Source: Butyrivibrio fibrisolvens (GTDB taxonomy: Bacteria; Bacillota; Clostridia; Lachnospirales; Lachnospiraceae). Taken from it: 64,000 nucleotides of DNA. The notes beneath the pieces are model-generated. The model made no database searches. It was not told where the DNA came from and worked only from the letters and a program-made list of their open reading frames with translations. The DNA lies in contig NZ_CP146963.1 in assembly GCF_037113525.1 (NCBI RefSeq), forward strand, positions 2,790,001 through 2,854,000. The letters run 5' to 3'. How positions within the stretch are numbered: the stretch's first letter is position 1; each line of letters starts with the position of its first letter. This document shows, in pieces, positions 1-8,589 of the stretch. The position numbers and the translations under genes are program-made.

Positions 1-1320
1 AGTAAGATAGTCTGTCTTGGTAAGACCCTTGTAGCAGTCCGGCGAATCGTCGAAATACAAAAAGTCTTCGTGATTAAACCTTACCACGTTTGCAACAATG
101 GAACGCTCTCTGTGGGAAAGACCTATGATCTCTGTCGACATGATGATGTTGTAGCAGCAAAAGCCCATATTCATGAGACTTATGTACTTACCACAGTCGT
201 GCAGGATCGTGGACAATTCCAGAAGAAGCCTTTCTCTGTGGCCAAGACCGTGGAGCTTTTTAGTTTTGTCAAAAATAGGAAGTGCGATGGATTCAAGTGT
301 TCTGGCCCTTGATTTACTTCCACCGTAGCGCTTTGCGATCGACATTCCGCAGGCAAGGATATCGGCTTCAAAATCATGAGTTGGAGTTATATACTTTTTG
401 TTTTCTGCATATTCATATGCTATACCATCGCAAAGAGTAACACCCGGTGCCCACAAAAGCTGTGACTGGAGTGTTAATGCGATTCTTTTTACAAGAATTC
501 CAGATATATAAGCAAGGAGTACATATTCATTTGATATACTCAGCTCTTTTGCTATATAGTCATTGGAAGTTTTGGAAAACCTGTCAAGAAGCTTATCAAA
601 GTCCTTACTTGTAATAAAACCCTTTTCAAAGCCGGGAGATGATATCTTCTGAAGTACCGGTGACATATAGTCATCGATAATTACAAGGTTCTTGTAGGTT
701 CTGTCTCCAAGATAGAACTTGGAAAGGACGCGAAGCTGTGAATCAACAAGCTCTGCTATGAGCTCATGATATCTGTCCTTACCTTCAGCAAGGTGCTCCA
801 GCGTCTGGCGAAGGCGCAGTACGCCCAGCTTCATATTTTGAGTTGTAACGAGCTTATCATTATCAAAAAGGGATACCTGAATTGAACCTCCGCCGATATC
901 TACGATGGCGGTGGGCTCTTCGATGAGTTCCGTGAACTTTGCTGACTGCAGGGCGATAGACTTATAATCAAGGAATCTCTGCTCTGAGTTTGAAATGATC
1001 TCTACTTTGATCCCTGTTCTCTGTTCGATCTGTGCTGCAACTATGTTGATATTGTGAGTTTCTCTGAGCGCACTTGTGCCATATGCTCTAACGCTTCCTA
1101 CGCCATAGCTTTTCATGATCTCTGAAAATTCTTTCAGAACTCTTGTAAGCTCCAGCATATGCTGACTTGTAATGGTTCCTGTAGCATAGGTTTCAGATCC
1201 AAGATCGATACGGTGCCTTATGTGATCAAGACATTTAAGACCGTTCTTTTTGGATATCTCGAAAATCTTCATAGTAAGCTCATATGATCCCACATGAACC
1301 GCTGCAAAAGTTTCGCTCAT
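1..1320 (-). CDS. Ppx/GppA-type phosphatase with HD domain (3' end outside window)
   Basis: Open frame from ATG at 1318-1320 that runs off the left edge: 440 codons are visible and the C-terminus is missing. The N-terminal ASKHA part shows VGSYELTMKI (phosphate-1-like), AYGTSALRE and DIGGGSIQVS (phosphate-2) near residue 150. Further on lies STILHDCGKY, an HD-domain metal motif near residue 390. This layout matches long exopolyphosphatase / (p)ppGpp pentaphosphate phosphatase proteins, which remove terminal phosphate from polyphosphate or pppGpp. The upstream sequence GGTGAGG is a plausible ribosome-binding site. The DUF815 gene lies 60 bp upstream on the same strand and may be co-transcribed. 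Whether the substrate is polyP or pppGpp cannot be told from sequence. Confidence 0.85.
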   Translation of the reverse strand, partial: MSETFAAVHVGSYELTMKIFEISKKNGLKCLDHIRHRIDLGSETYATGTITSQHMLELTRVLKEFSEIMKSYGVGSVRAYGTSALRETHNINIVAAQIEQRTGIKVEIISNSEQRFLDYKSIALQSAKFTELIEEPTAIVDIGGGSIQVSLFDNDKLVTTQNMKLGVLRLRQTLEHLAEGKDRYHELIAELVDSQLRVLSKFYLGDRTYKNLVIIDDYMSPVLQKISSPGFEKGFITSKDFDKLLDRFSKTSNDYIAKELSISNEYVLLAYISGILVKRIALTLQSQLLWAPGVTLCDGIAYEYAENKKYITPTHDFEADILACGMSIAKRYGGSKSRARTLESIALPIFDKTKKLHGLGHRERLLLELSTILHDCGKYISLMNMGFCCYNIIMSTEIIGLSHRERSIVANVVRFNHEDFLYFDDSPDCYKGLTKTDYLT

Positions 1321-1380
1321 AAACACCCTCACCTATTTATATTTTGAATCTTTTTCCAAAATATTTATATCAAAATTATT

Positions 1381-2703
1381 TCAAGCCTCCTGCCCAAGAA
1401 GATAATCAATGAACTGCTGAGCACACCTTCCAGACAGGCCGCCGTGATGAAGCTCCCACTTACTCGCCTGAGCCAAAAGCTCATCTTCCGGCATCCTGAT
1501 ACCATTTCTAAGCGCAAGCGTGGTAACAATTTCTTTGAACTGCTTTGGATCCGGCTTTCCAAAATATATGGACACACCGAATCTATCGGACAGAGATATC
1601 TTCTCCTGAACCGTGTCACTTGCGTGGATATCTCCGTCATCTGAAAGACTCTTCTTGTCCTTGAAGCTCTCCTTTATGAGATGCCTTCTATTGGACGTAG
1701 CATAAATAAGGACGTTCTCAGGTTTCTTCTCAAGGCCGCCCTCAATTACAGCTTTCAGATATTTGTACTCCGTCTCAAAATCTTCGAATGAAAGATCATC
1801 CATGTAGATTATGAAACGATAGCTCCTGCCCTTGATCTGAGCAATAACATCATTCAAGTCCTTAAACTGATGCTTATAGACCTCAATGATCCTAAGCCCC
1901 TTGTCAAAATAAGTATTAGCAAGAGCTTTGATACATGTAGACTTGCCCGTACCCGCATCGCCATACAAAAGGCAATTATTAGCCGGCCTCCCCGCAAGAA
2001 AAGCCTCCGTATTATCCACAAGCTTCTTCTTAGCGATCTCATAGCCAACAAGGTCGTCAAGCTTCACATGTCTTATATTCTTGATCGGCTCAATTGTGAC
2101 GCCGCTGTATTCAGTATTTAGTGAGTCGCTACTATGTCCCACGCGGAAAGCCTTATGAAGCCCAAACTTCCCAACGCCATATTCCTTGTAAAAAAGAGTA
2201 AGGCAGTCTTTCATAGCTTTCTCATCTGCTGCCTTTTCAAGGTCACAGGCGAGCCTGCATATGCGATCTCTTATCCTTCTGTTATAAATCTTACTATCCG
2301 AATTCCCTGCTTTATAATCAAAAAGTTTCTCGAAATTCTGTGCCCCAAAACATTCGAAAAGCTCTGTAAAATCATAGTCAAAAAACTTCCTAAACACTTC
2401 CATATCATGAAGAACAAGGTCATTTATAGTCCCCTCAACCTGCCCCTTCATCTCACATGCAAGCGAATACGTATTCTCACTATTAACAAGCAAATATGCC
2501 AGATAATCATGCCACAGATTCCCATAAAATCCGCCTCTACCCGCGAATTCCACAAGCTCCGACATACACTCATACAAAAGTGCTTTATCCTGGCTATTTA
2601 TATTAGAAAAGCTCCCCTTTGTATACTTGTCCATAAGATCTGACATAGCAAAGAGCAATTCTTCATCTTCCAGATTCCTGAAGCAAATCAGTTCTTCTAC
2701 CAT
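1381..2703 (-). CDS. DUF815-family AAA+ ATPase
   Basis: 440 residues. The C-terminal half is a P-loop ATPase with Walker A GDAGTGKST near residue 247 and Walker B FIIYMDDLSFE near 300, followed by ATSNRRHL (sensor-1 region) and a DRFG segment. This arrangement is typical of DUF815 proteins, which are related to DnaC/IstB-like AAA+ enzymes and have no settled role. The N-terminal 200 residues are helical and not recognised. The start ATG at 2701-2703 follows a GGAGAT ribosome-binding site. The palindrome A1 lies directly upstream. The ATPase call is secure; the cellular function is unknown. Confidence 0.85.
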   Translation of the reverse strand: MVEELICFRNLEDEELLFAMSDLMDKYTKGSFSNINSQDKALLYECMSELVEFAGRGGFYGNLWHDYLAYLLVNSENTYSLACEMKGQVEGTINDLVLHDMEVFRKFFDYDFTELFECFGAQNFEKLFDYKAGNSDSKIYNRRIRDRICRLACDLEKAADEKAMKDCLTLFYKEYGVGKFGLHKAFRVGHSSDSLNTEYSGVTIEPIKNIRHVKLDDLVGYEIAKKKLVDNTEAFLAGRPANNCLLYGDAGTGKSTCIKALANTYFDKGLRIIEVYKHQFKDLNDVIAQIKGRSYRFIIYMDDLSFEDFETEYKYLKAVIEGGLEKKPENVLIYATSNRRHLIKESFKDKKSLSDDGDIHASDTVQEKISLSDRFGVSIYFGKPDPKQFKEIVTTLALRNGIRMPEDELLAQASKWELHHGGLSGRCAQQFIDYLLGQEA

Positions 2704-2748
2704 TATACCATCTCCATATTTTATATGATAATTAATAATTACTTTCAG

Positions 2749-2970
2749 GATTCCGGAGGATGGTAGTTAATAAATGATTTTCCGGTCTTTGAAAAATATA
2801 TTAAATTCAAGAGCTTGATAGATGAAGATTTATAATCCTGCTTAGGGTTTGACTGTTTGAGCGTAGCGAGTTTCAAACCCTAGGAATATAAATCTTCAAA
2901 TATCATGCCTTGAATTTTATATATTTTTCACGACCGGAAAATTATTTATTAACTACCATCCTCCGGAATC
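2749..2970 (+). repeat. Family A palindromic element, copy A1
   Basis: 222-bp near-perfect palindrome between pheA (stop 10 bp away) and the DUF815 gene. The 39-bp terminal arms pair with a single change that still allows G-U pairing. Inside are a second arm, a stem with a 4-nt bulge (GCTT) on the 5' side, a GGGTTTGA/TCAAACCC stem and the loop TTGAGCGTAGCGAGTTT. The copies at 5484, 42448 and 43944 share the layout and the loop but have different, compensated stems. Orientation is defined by the loop reading GAGCG(T/A)AGCGAG on the plus strand. Confidence 0.9.
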
Positions 2971-2979
2971 GGCACAGTC

Positions 2980-4107
2980 TTAATAATTTCCAAGAACTCG
3001 CAGCGACTTCGCCTCTTCGCGCAGCCCTCGAAGTGCGTTCTTGACTGAGCTGTCTGCCAAGTTTCCTTCGAAGTCTATGAAGAATCTGTATTCCCAGTTT
3101 CTGTCCCCGATAGGCCTGGATTCAATCCTTGTCATATTCACATGATTATAGTGGAAGTGAGACAGAATGTGATACAGCGCTCCCACCTCATTTCCAATTT
3201 CGAGCATAATACTTATCTTATTTGCCTTTTTCAGGAAAACTTTCTGATTGGTAACAATTATAAATCTGGTTGAATTAGTCTCAGACTTATTAATACCTTT
3301 TTTCAGAATATTCATCCCATAGTACTTGGCTGCATATTCACTTGCAATAGCCGCCTGCGTTTTGTCTCCGTCCTCTGCTATCTTCTGAACACCAAAAGCA
3401 TTATTCTTCATGCTGATCTGTCGCCAGGCAGGATGGTCTGAAAGGAACTTACCACTCTGCATGAGGGACTGGGCATGGGAATAAACGGTCTTAATATCCT
3501 TGATCTCAGCTCCGGGAAGACCTATAAGGCAGTGCTCTATCTTGATTATCTGCTCTCCTACTATAAAGTTCTCGTATTCTGCAAGAAGGTCATAGATTTC
3601 AGAAACTATGCCTGCTGTGGAGTTCTCGATTGGAAGGACGGCGTAATCTGCTGCACCTTCTTCGATTGCTATCATTGCATCCCTGAAGGTATCTACGTGG
3701 AAGTTATGTACGCCTTCTCCAAAATATTTGAACATGGCAGCCTGTGAATATGCGCCTTCTGCTCCCTGGAATACTACGCGGCAGGTTTTTTTATCTATGG
3801 AATTAATTGAGATAAAGGGGAGCCTTCCTGATGCTCCGGCCTCTGTGAGCTTCTGATACTGGAGCTTTCTGCTCATGGCCATTATCTGTTCGAAGAGTTC
3901 TTCTACTCCGGTGCGGTTAAAATCATTGTGTGTAAGGCCCTTTACGGTATCTATCTTCTCTTTTTCCCTGGCAGGGTCGAAGACTTTTTTGCCAGTTCCT
4001 ATCTTGTAATCCGCAACCTGTGAACAAACATCCATTCTCTGCTCGTAAAGCTCTACGATCTTGGGATCGATTTCATCGAGCTTTTTTCTTAATTCCTGTA
4101 AATCCAT
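2980..4107 (-). CDS. pheA: Bifunctional chorismate mutase / prephenate dehydratase
   Basis: 375 residues with three regions in order. Residues 1-85 are an AroQ-type chorismate mutase (LRKKLDEIDPKIVELYEQR). Residues about 105-285 are prephenate dehydratase (VVFQGAEGAYSQAA, then NSTRFIIV containing the conserved TRF). Residues about 295-375 are an ACT domain (TRIESRPIGDRNWEYRFF, the ESRP motif that binds phenylalanine). It converts chorismate to phenylpyruvate and is expected to be feedback-inhibited by Phe. The start at 4105-4107 is chosen because GGAGG lies 6-7 nt upstream; a longer frame of four more codons would include that ribosome-binding site. The stop is 10 bp from palindrome A1. Element B1 lies upstream, between this gene and the divergent gene at 4451. 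Confidence 0.95.
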   Translation of the reverse strand: MDLQELRKKLDEIDPKIVELYEQRMDVCSQVADYKIGTGKKVFDPAREKEKIDTVKGLTHNDFNRTGVEELFEQIMAMSRKLQYQKLTEAGASGRLPFISINSIDKKTCRVVFQGAEGAYSQAAMFKYFGEGVHNFHVDTFRDAMIAIEEGAADYAVLPIENSTAGIVSEIYDLLAEYENFIVGEQIIKIEHCLIGLPGAEIKDIKTVYSHAQSLMQSGKFLSDHPAWRQISMKNNAFGVQKIAEDGDKTQAAIASEYAAKYYGMNILKKGINKSETNSTRFIIVTNQKVFLKKANKISIMLEIGNEVGALYHILSHFHYNHVNMTRIESRPIGDRNWEYRFFIDFEGNLADSSVKNALRGLREEAKSLRVLGNY

Positions 4108-4202
4108 TAAAACCTCCAACTATAGTGCAACTATTTTTTAAGTATTTTATATACCAATTATTATTAATAGCTTCATATTTTTGACCGATAATAATATAAG
4201 AA

Positions 4203-4346
4203 TATGTTTTCGCAACTTTGAATCAGAAATCCGCATTTACTGCGGATTTCGTAAGAAAGTGAATCGGTAGGTAAATAGGCCCAACACCGAAGGTGTTCTC
4301 AATTGGCCTATTTACATGACTTTTGGAACGAAGTGACAAAAGTCAT
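4203..4346 (+). repeat. Family B multi-hairpin element, copy B1
   Basis: Three hairpins in a row. Stem I is GAAATCCGC/GCGGATTTC around ATTTACT. After a linker containing GAATCGGTAGG comes stem II AATAGGC/GCCTATT, which encloses a small hairpin (AACACC-GAA-GGTGTT) and the unpaired CTCAATTG. Stem III is GACTTTTG/CAAAAGTC. Near-identical copies lie at 27565 and 42731 (inverted) and a diverged one at 60063. This copy lies in the 343-bp gap between divergent pheA and the DUF5050 gene. No other feature was recognised in that gap. Confidence 0.85.
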
Positions 4347-4450
4347 GACTTTATGATGATACAGTATTCTGACAAATTATTGTCATGGCCAGTATAAGAG
4401 AATAATACCGCGGATTGATAGCTGGCGCAAGAAAGGAAAATTAAGCAATT

Positions 4451-5467
4451 ATGGCTAAGATAAGGAACATAATTATTATCATTCTTATCACAGTTGCGGT
4501 TGGAGCAGCCGTTGTTGTTTATTTCTATCTTAATATGATTCCTGAAGTGGATCCTACTGTTGGTGGCAACACTACCGGCAATCTTTATAATGGTGGGTAT
4601 TTTTGTGAGATGGATGGAAAGGTCTATTTCAGAAACAACTACGACAATGGTTGTATGTACAGCATGAATGTTGATGAGACTGATATAAAGCCCGTAACCA
4701 CCATGAATGTCTACTTTATAAGCGGAAACGGCAATTACCTTTATTTCTATATGGATTCTCAGCACTTGTCGCTTTCAACAAGCGGTATCGGTACTACTGT
4801 AAAATACTATGGAGTCTACCAGTGCCGTCTTGACGGTACCAAGCAAAAGTGCCTCTACAGGGGCCGTACTGCTGCCCAGGCTATGTGCGGTAACTACATC
4901 TATTTCCAGGTAAAAGATGCTAATGGTGGTTCTCTTTTAAAAATAAAAAACGACAAAACCAATCTCACCACCATTTCTGACGAATATATCGATCCTTGCG
5001 GTTTCTGTGATGGCAAGATCTATTTTACCGGTGTAACTAAAGATCATAATCTGTATATGATGGACACATTAAACGGCGATAAGATCACAAAGATCGCTGA
5101 CGGATATATCTTCTATCCTATATACCATGATGGCTACATTTACTACATGGATGCCGTTGATAACTACCATTTAAAGCGTATGGAGCTTTCGACCATGAAG
5201 GTTGAGAAGCTGACCAATAACAGGGTTGAATGTTTCAATCTTAATGACCAGTATATCTTCTACTCTGTAGCAGAGTCGCTGACTCCGGCGCTGCATGTAA
5301 TGACTCTGGACGGTTCTAGTGATGTAGCAGTACATCAGGGAATCTTCTTCAACATAAGCCTGACGTCGCAGTATGTATATTACACGCCAGCCAAGGACAA
5401 CACTCGTATGTACCACATGCCTATCGACGGATCCCAGCCTCCGAGCTTATTTAATCCTATGGAATAA
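4451..5467 (+). CDS. DUF5050-type membrane-anchored beta-propeller protein
   Basis: 338 residues. An N-terminal membrane segment (about residues 6-28, IIIIILITVAVGAAVVVYF) acts as signal anchor. The rest consists of repeated units with patterns such as GNYLYFYMDS, GNYIYFQVKD, DGKIYFTGV, DGYIYYMDAV and SQYVYYTPAK, each about 40 residues apart. This is the pattern of DUF5050 / YWTD-like propellers common in secreted clostridial proteins. The domain should lie outside the cell. The ligand is unknown. The ribosome-binding site is weak (GAAAGGAAAATTAAGCAATT before ATG). The stop is 17 bp from palindrome A2, and the gene converges with the ECF-transporter gene. Confidence 0.75.
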   Translation: MAKIRNIIIIILITVAVGAAVVVYFYLNMIPEVDPTVGGNTTGNLYNGGYFCEMDGKVYFRNNYDNGCMYSMNVDETDIKPVTTMNVYFISGNGNYLYFYMDSQHLSLSTSGIGTTVKYYGVYQCRLDGTKQKCLYRGRTAAQAMCGNYIYFQVKDANGGSLLKIKNDKTNLTTISDEYIDPCGFCDGKIYFTGVTKDHNLYMMDTLNGDKITKIADGYIFYPIYHDGYIYYMDAVDNYHLKRMELSTMKVEKLTNNRVECFNLNDQYIFYSVAESLTPALHVMTLDGSSDVAVHQGIFFNISLTSQYVYYTPAKDNTRMYHMPIDGSQPPSLFNPME

Positions 5468-5483
5468 TACTGAGTATGTAGCG

Positions 5484-5706
5484 GATTCCTGGGGATGACT
5501 GTTAATAAATGATTTTGGGGTCTTTGAAAAATATATTAAATTCAAGAGCTTGATAGAGGGAGATTTATATTCCTGCTTAGGGTTTGACTGTTTGAGCGAA
5601 GCGAGTTTTCAAACCCTAGGAATATAGATTTCCCTCTGTCATGCCTTGAATTTTATATAATTTTCATGACCCCAAAATCATTTATTAACAGTCATCCCCA
5701 GGAATC
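5484..5706 (+). repeat. Family A palindromic element, copy A2
   Basis: 223 bp between the convergent DUF5050 and ECF-transporter genes. The terminal 39-bp arms are perfect reverse complements. Compared with A1 the arm sequence differs (GGGGATGACTG instead of GGAGGATGGTAG) but pairing is retained. The apical stem is GGGTTTGA/TCAAACCC and the loop is GAGCGAAGCGAG. The 4-nt bulge GCTT is present. It is oriented as A1. Confidence 0.9.
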
Positions 5707-5716
5707 TTCACCTTAA

Positions 5717-6340
5717 TTAAACTGCCTTTTGTATGGGAACTGGATCTTCGTCTACTTCGCCTAGAAGTCCTGTTTTGAAGAGTATTGGGCGAAGGGCAAG
5801 ATAAGCGATGACACCGATCACGGAGTTGATAACTGCATTTACGACGGTTGCGGCTGTTGTGATCGCAATAAGAGCACTAATTGCTGATGCAGCCTTCTCT
5901 GAATTTGGTGTAAGAAGTGTATACCAGATGTATTTAAGAGAGGGTTCAAATACGCAATTGAATGCAAGTCCGGCAACTGCTGAAACAATAGACCATTTCA
6001 CGATATAGCTCTTTTGATGATTATGAGATATCTTGGCAAATCTGTGCGCTACAAGTCCAACTATAAGTCCAATAGCTAATTTGCAGATGAATGTTCTAGG
6101 AGCTGAAACTGCATAACCTCCAAGAATATCTGCTATGGAAAGACCTATTGCACCAGCGAATCCACCATATACTCCACCAAGGAGAAGCGCTCCTAATACA
6201 ACAAAAGCATTTCCGATATGAATCTTGGTTCCTGTTGTAGTTATAGCAGGAAATACTGCATAACCTACATAGCAAAGCGCAGCCATAAGACCTGCGTATG
6301 CGATTTTGATAAGTCTCTTGTTTTTCTGTGATGTTTTCAT
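5717..6340 (-). CDS. ECF-type transporter S component
   Basis: 207 residues and very hydrophobic, with about five or six membrane spans: residues near 12-28, 38-60, 65-85, 90-105, 118-140 and 155-180. The segment IHIGNAFVVLGALLLGG followed by GFAGAIGLSIADILGGY is typical of substrate-binding S components of energy-coupling-factor vitamin transporters. The substrate cannot be assigned: no known riboswitch is evident upstream, and no ATPase or T-component gene is nearby. The start at 6338-6340 is chosen because AGGAGG lies 7 nt upstream; the frame stays open 39 codons further without a ribosome-binding site. A weakly hydrophilic C-terminal tail (VDEDPVPIQ) ends 11 bp from palindrome A2. Confidence 0.8.
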   Translation of the reverse strand: MKTSQKNKRLIKIAYAGLMAALCYVGYAVFPAITTTGTKIHIGNAFVVLGALLLGGVYGGFAGAIGLSIADILGGYAVSAPRTFICKLAIGLIVGLVAHRFAKISHNHQKSYIVKWSIVSAVAGLAFNCVFEPSLKYIWYTLLTPNSEKAASAISALIAITTAATVVNAVINSVIGVIAYLALRPILFKTGLLGEVDEDPVPIQKAV

Positions 6341-6462
6341 AATAGTCCTCCTCTGTTTTTTGCTAATATAGCACTGAACTGGCATCATTGATATTACCAA
6401 AAATATATTTTTATATAATACCAGTTTATATAGAGAAGAATTATTACTTCTATTCAACGCTT

Positions 6463-7137
6463 TTAGTCGTCAAATTCCTCGGTTTGTGACACCATGTTTG
6501 TCTTTAGGGAATCAAACCTCTGATGAATTTCCCCTATAAGTTCATAGTCTTTATCAGAATATTTTTTGTACTCGTCGAAGCGTACTTCGATATATTTACT
6601 TTGCCCTGTGGGATCAACAAAAGATATAGAGTAGCTCCAGGCACTGTAATCCGTCACGAAGTCATCGCTGTCTTCCCTGTTCATAAGCTTATCTACGTGC
6701 TTTTCTTTTAAAAAATCCCCAAAAGCCTGTACGTCTTCTTCAGAAACCGAATATATAGTCGTAATTTCAGGCTCTCCTAGCTCCTCCTGATCACAACATT
6801 CGATGATCCATTCTCCGTCCCTTTGTGCAAGAGTCTGATAATGATGGCCACCATTCATATCACTATATCCGGGATGATACTGAAAACTGACAAGGTCTCC
6901 GGCCCAAGAGGTATCAGCAGAATTTTTGCTATCGCCGTTATCTGTAGCATCCTTACCGGATTTCCCTTCACTTGGGACGTCTGTTTTGGGGTCCTTCTTT
7001 TGATTCTGCTGATCCTGCTTTTCAGACTCTCCGCTGTTGTACCCAAGGTCAAGAATCTTACCACACCCAGCGAGTGTAAATACTAATACTATTACTGCCA
7101 GAACAAACGATATATATCTTCTATAAAAACGATTCAT
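6463..7137 (-). CDS. Putative lipoprotein of unknown function
   Basis: 224 residues. The signal peptide (FVLAVIVLVFTLAGC) ends in the lipobox LAGC, so the Cys near residue 24 is probably lipidated. It is followed by a polar Gln/Lys/Ser/Asp-rich linker of about 50 residues. The C-terminal part (FQYHPGYSDMNGGHHYQTL onward) is a globular domain that I do not recognise. The start ATG at 7135-7137 has GGAGGG 6 nt upstream. It lies 38 bp downstream of the radical SAM cluster on the same strand and could be its last gene, but nothing in the sequence shows a functional link. Confidence 0.75.
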   Translation of the reverse strand: MNRFYRRYISFVLAVIVLVFTLAGCGKILDLGYNSGESEKQDQQNQKKDPKTDVPSEGKSGKDATDNGDSKNSADTSWAGDLVSFQYHPGYSDMNGGHHYQTLAQRDGEWIIECCDQEELGEPEITTIYSVSEEDVQAFGDFLKEKHVDKLMNREDSDDFVTDYSAWSYSISFVDPTGQSKYIEVRFDEYKKYSDKDYELIGEIHQRFDSLKTNMVSQTEEFDD

Positions 7138-7174
7138 ATCTGTCCCTCCTGTATATATTATACACACTTCGCTT

Positions 7175-8497
7175 TTAAATGATATTCGGCACGATTCCTT
7201 TTTTGATCTGTTTTCTGTAGAACAAATTTACGAGAAAATAGAAAGTCACATTGTAAGGGCGTTTTAAAAATGCCGTTGTAAATATCGTTCTCTTCAAGAT
7301 GCTCTTTATAGAGTAGACCTCATTGTACAGATCCCAATATGCCTTGGTAAGTTCCTGCGGCGTCATGTTCTTGGGATAATGAACTGCTTCGCAGGCATTG
7401 TAGGAATACATGTCTGTATTGTAGATCCTGTCTGCCTTTTTCATCTCGTCATAATATTCCGTACCCGGAATCGGGGTCAGGATATAGAATCTGGGTACAG
7501 CTATGTGGTTATCAGCCACGAACTTTGCTGTTGCCTTGATGGACTCAAGTGTATCTCCCTCAGCACCTACTACCATCTCGGTAGATATATCAATTCCATG
7601 TTTTCTTATGATATTGATCTGCTCGGAATAGTTCTCAGGCTTGGCCCATGCTTTATGCATGCCTATAAGGCTTTCCTTGCTGATACTTTCAAGTCCAAAG
7701 CTCAGCATATAGCAGCCGCTCTTTGCGATAGTATCAAGGAGCTCTTCATCTTTGGCTATATCAATTGAGCACTGGGTCATCCAGTACATCTTAAGCTTTT
7801 TGATCTCAGCACACAGCTTTATAGCATAGTCTCTGTCGGAAAAGATATTGTCATCAAGAAGAAGGAACTGCCTGAATCCAAGAGATTTAATCTTTTTGAT
7901 ATCTCTTATAACTTCATCTATATCTCTTTTCAGGTACTGGCCTTTATACAAACAGTATATGGAACAGAAACTGCAGGTTTTAGGGCATCCTCTTCCAGCC
8001 TGAACAGGGAGGAAGTTTCCTATTTTCTTATTAAGGATAAGCTCATACTTGGGTATCGGATAAGTTAGTTTTTCCAGCTTCTTCTTGTATACCTTTTGAA
8101 GATTACCATTTTCAAAGTCTCTGACCATCTGCGGCCAGGTCTCTTCGGAATCGCCTATCATTACGCTGTCACAGTATTTCTGCGCTTCTTCCGGCATAAG
8201 ACTTACCATGTATCCGCCAAGAACTACTGTCTTGCCTCTCTTCTTGAATTCCTGAGCTATAGCGATAGTCCTCATGACAGCATGACCCATGCTACTGATA
8301 CCTATTAGGTCAGCATCTGTATCGAAGGGAACATCTTCTATGGTCTCATAGCATATTTCAACATCAAAGCCTTCAGGAGTAAGCGCAGCCAGAAGGGGAA
8401 GCGCCAATCCTACAAAGTAGAGTTTATTCTTTTTAACCAGCACCCCATGTTGATCGTATGGTGTCGGCTGTATTAATAGAATTTTTTTATTACTCAT
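7175..8497 (-). CDS. B12-binding-type radical SAM protein 1
   Basis: 440 residues. Residues 1-130 form a Rossmann-type cobalamin-binding fold (ILLIQPTPYD, DADLIGISSMGHAV, VVLGGYMVSLMPEEA) without an obvious lower-ligand His motif. The radical SAM core follows, with C171, C175 and C178 in CPKTCSFC, the cluster-binding CX3CX2C, and later LSFGLESIS. The C-terminus continues to a hydrophobic stretch (YNVTFYFLVNLFY). Such enzymes do methylation, cyclisation or C-C bond chemistry at unactivated carbons, including in lipid and tetrapyrrole pathways. It is the most divergent of the four in this cluster and the last gene of the series. The substrate is unknown; the acyl carrier protein upstream suggests an acyl chain. 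Confidence 0.88.
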   Translation of the reverse strand: MSNKKILLIQPTPYDQHGVLVKKNKLYFVGLALPLLAALTPEGFDVEICYETIEDVPFDTDADLIGISSMGHAVMRTIAIAQEFKKRGKTVVLGGYMVSLMPEEAQKYCDSVMIGDSEETWPQMVRDFENGNLQKVYKKKLEKLTYPIPKYELILNKKIGNFLPVQAGRGCPKTCSFCSIYCLYKGQYLKRDIDEVIRDIKKIKSLGFRQFLLLDDNIFSDRDYAIKLCAEIKKLKMYWMTQCSIDIAKDEELLDTIAKSGCYMLSFGLESISKESLIGMHKAWAKPENYSEQINIIRKHGIDISTEMVVGAEGDTLESIKATAKFVADNHIAVPRFYILTPIPGTEYYDEMKKADRIYNTDMYSYNACEAVHYPKNMTPQELTKAYWDLYNEVYSIKSILKRTIFTTAFLKRPYNVTFYFLVNLFYRKQIKKGIVPNII

Positions 8498-8542
8498 TAA
8501 ATTCTCTTTTCAAAGCTATGCATTTTACGATTAACTAACTTC

Positions 8543-8574
8543 ACATATTTATAAACTGCCAGTCCTCAGGAATC
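8543..8574 (+). repeat. Relic of one terminal arm of a family A element
   Basis: The stretch TTTATAAACTGCC followed by AGTCCTCAGGAATC closely matches the right terminal arm of A4 (TTTATAGGCTGCCAACCTC, then AGGAAT). No matching left arm or internal stem is present. It lies between radical SAM genes 1 and 2, and looks like a decayed or truncated copy. Chance similarity cannot be excluded for so short a sequence. Confidence 0.5.
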
Positions 8575-8589
8575 CCCCGCGATCCCATT

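Noticed and set aside
2134..2643. 169-codon plus-strand frame
   Set aside because: Antisense to the DUF815 gene, which has clear Walker motifs; no ribosome-binding site.
6341..6462. Vitamin riboswitch upstream of the ECF-transporter gene
   Set aside because: The region is about 120 nt, A-T-rich, with no match to FMN, TPP, cobalamin, preQ1 or THF riboswitch cores by eye.
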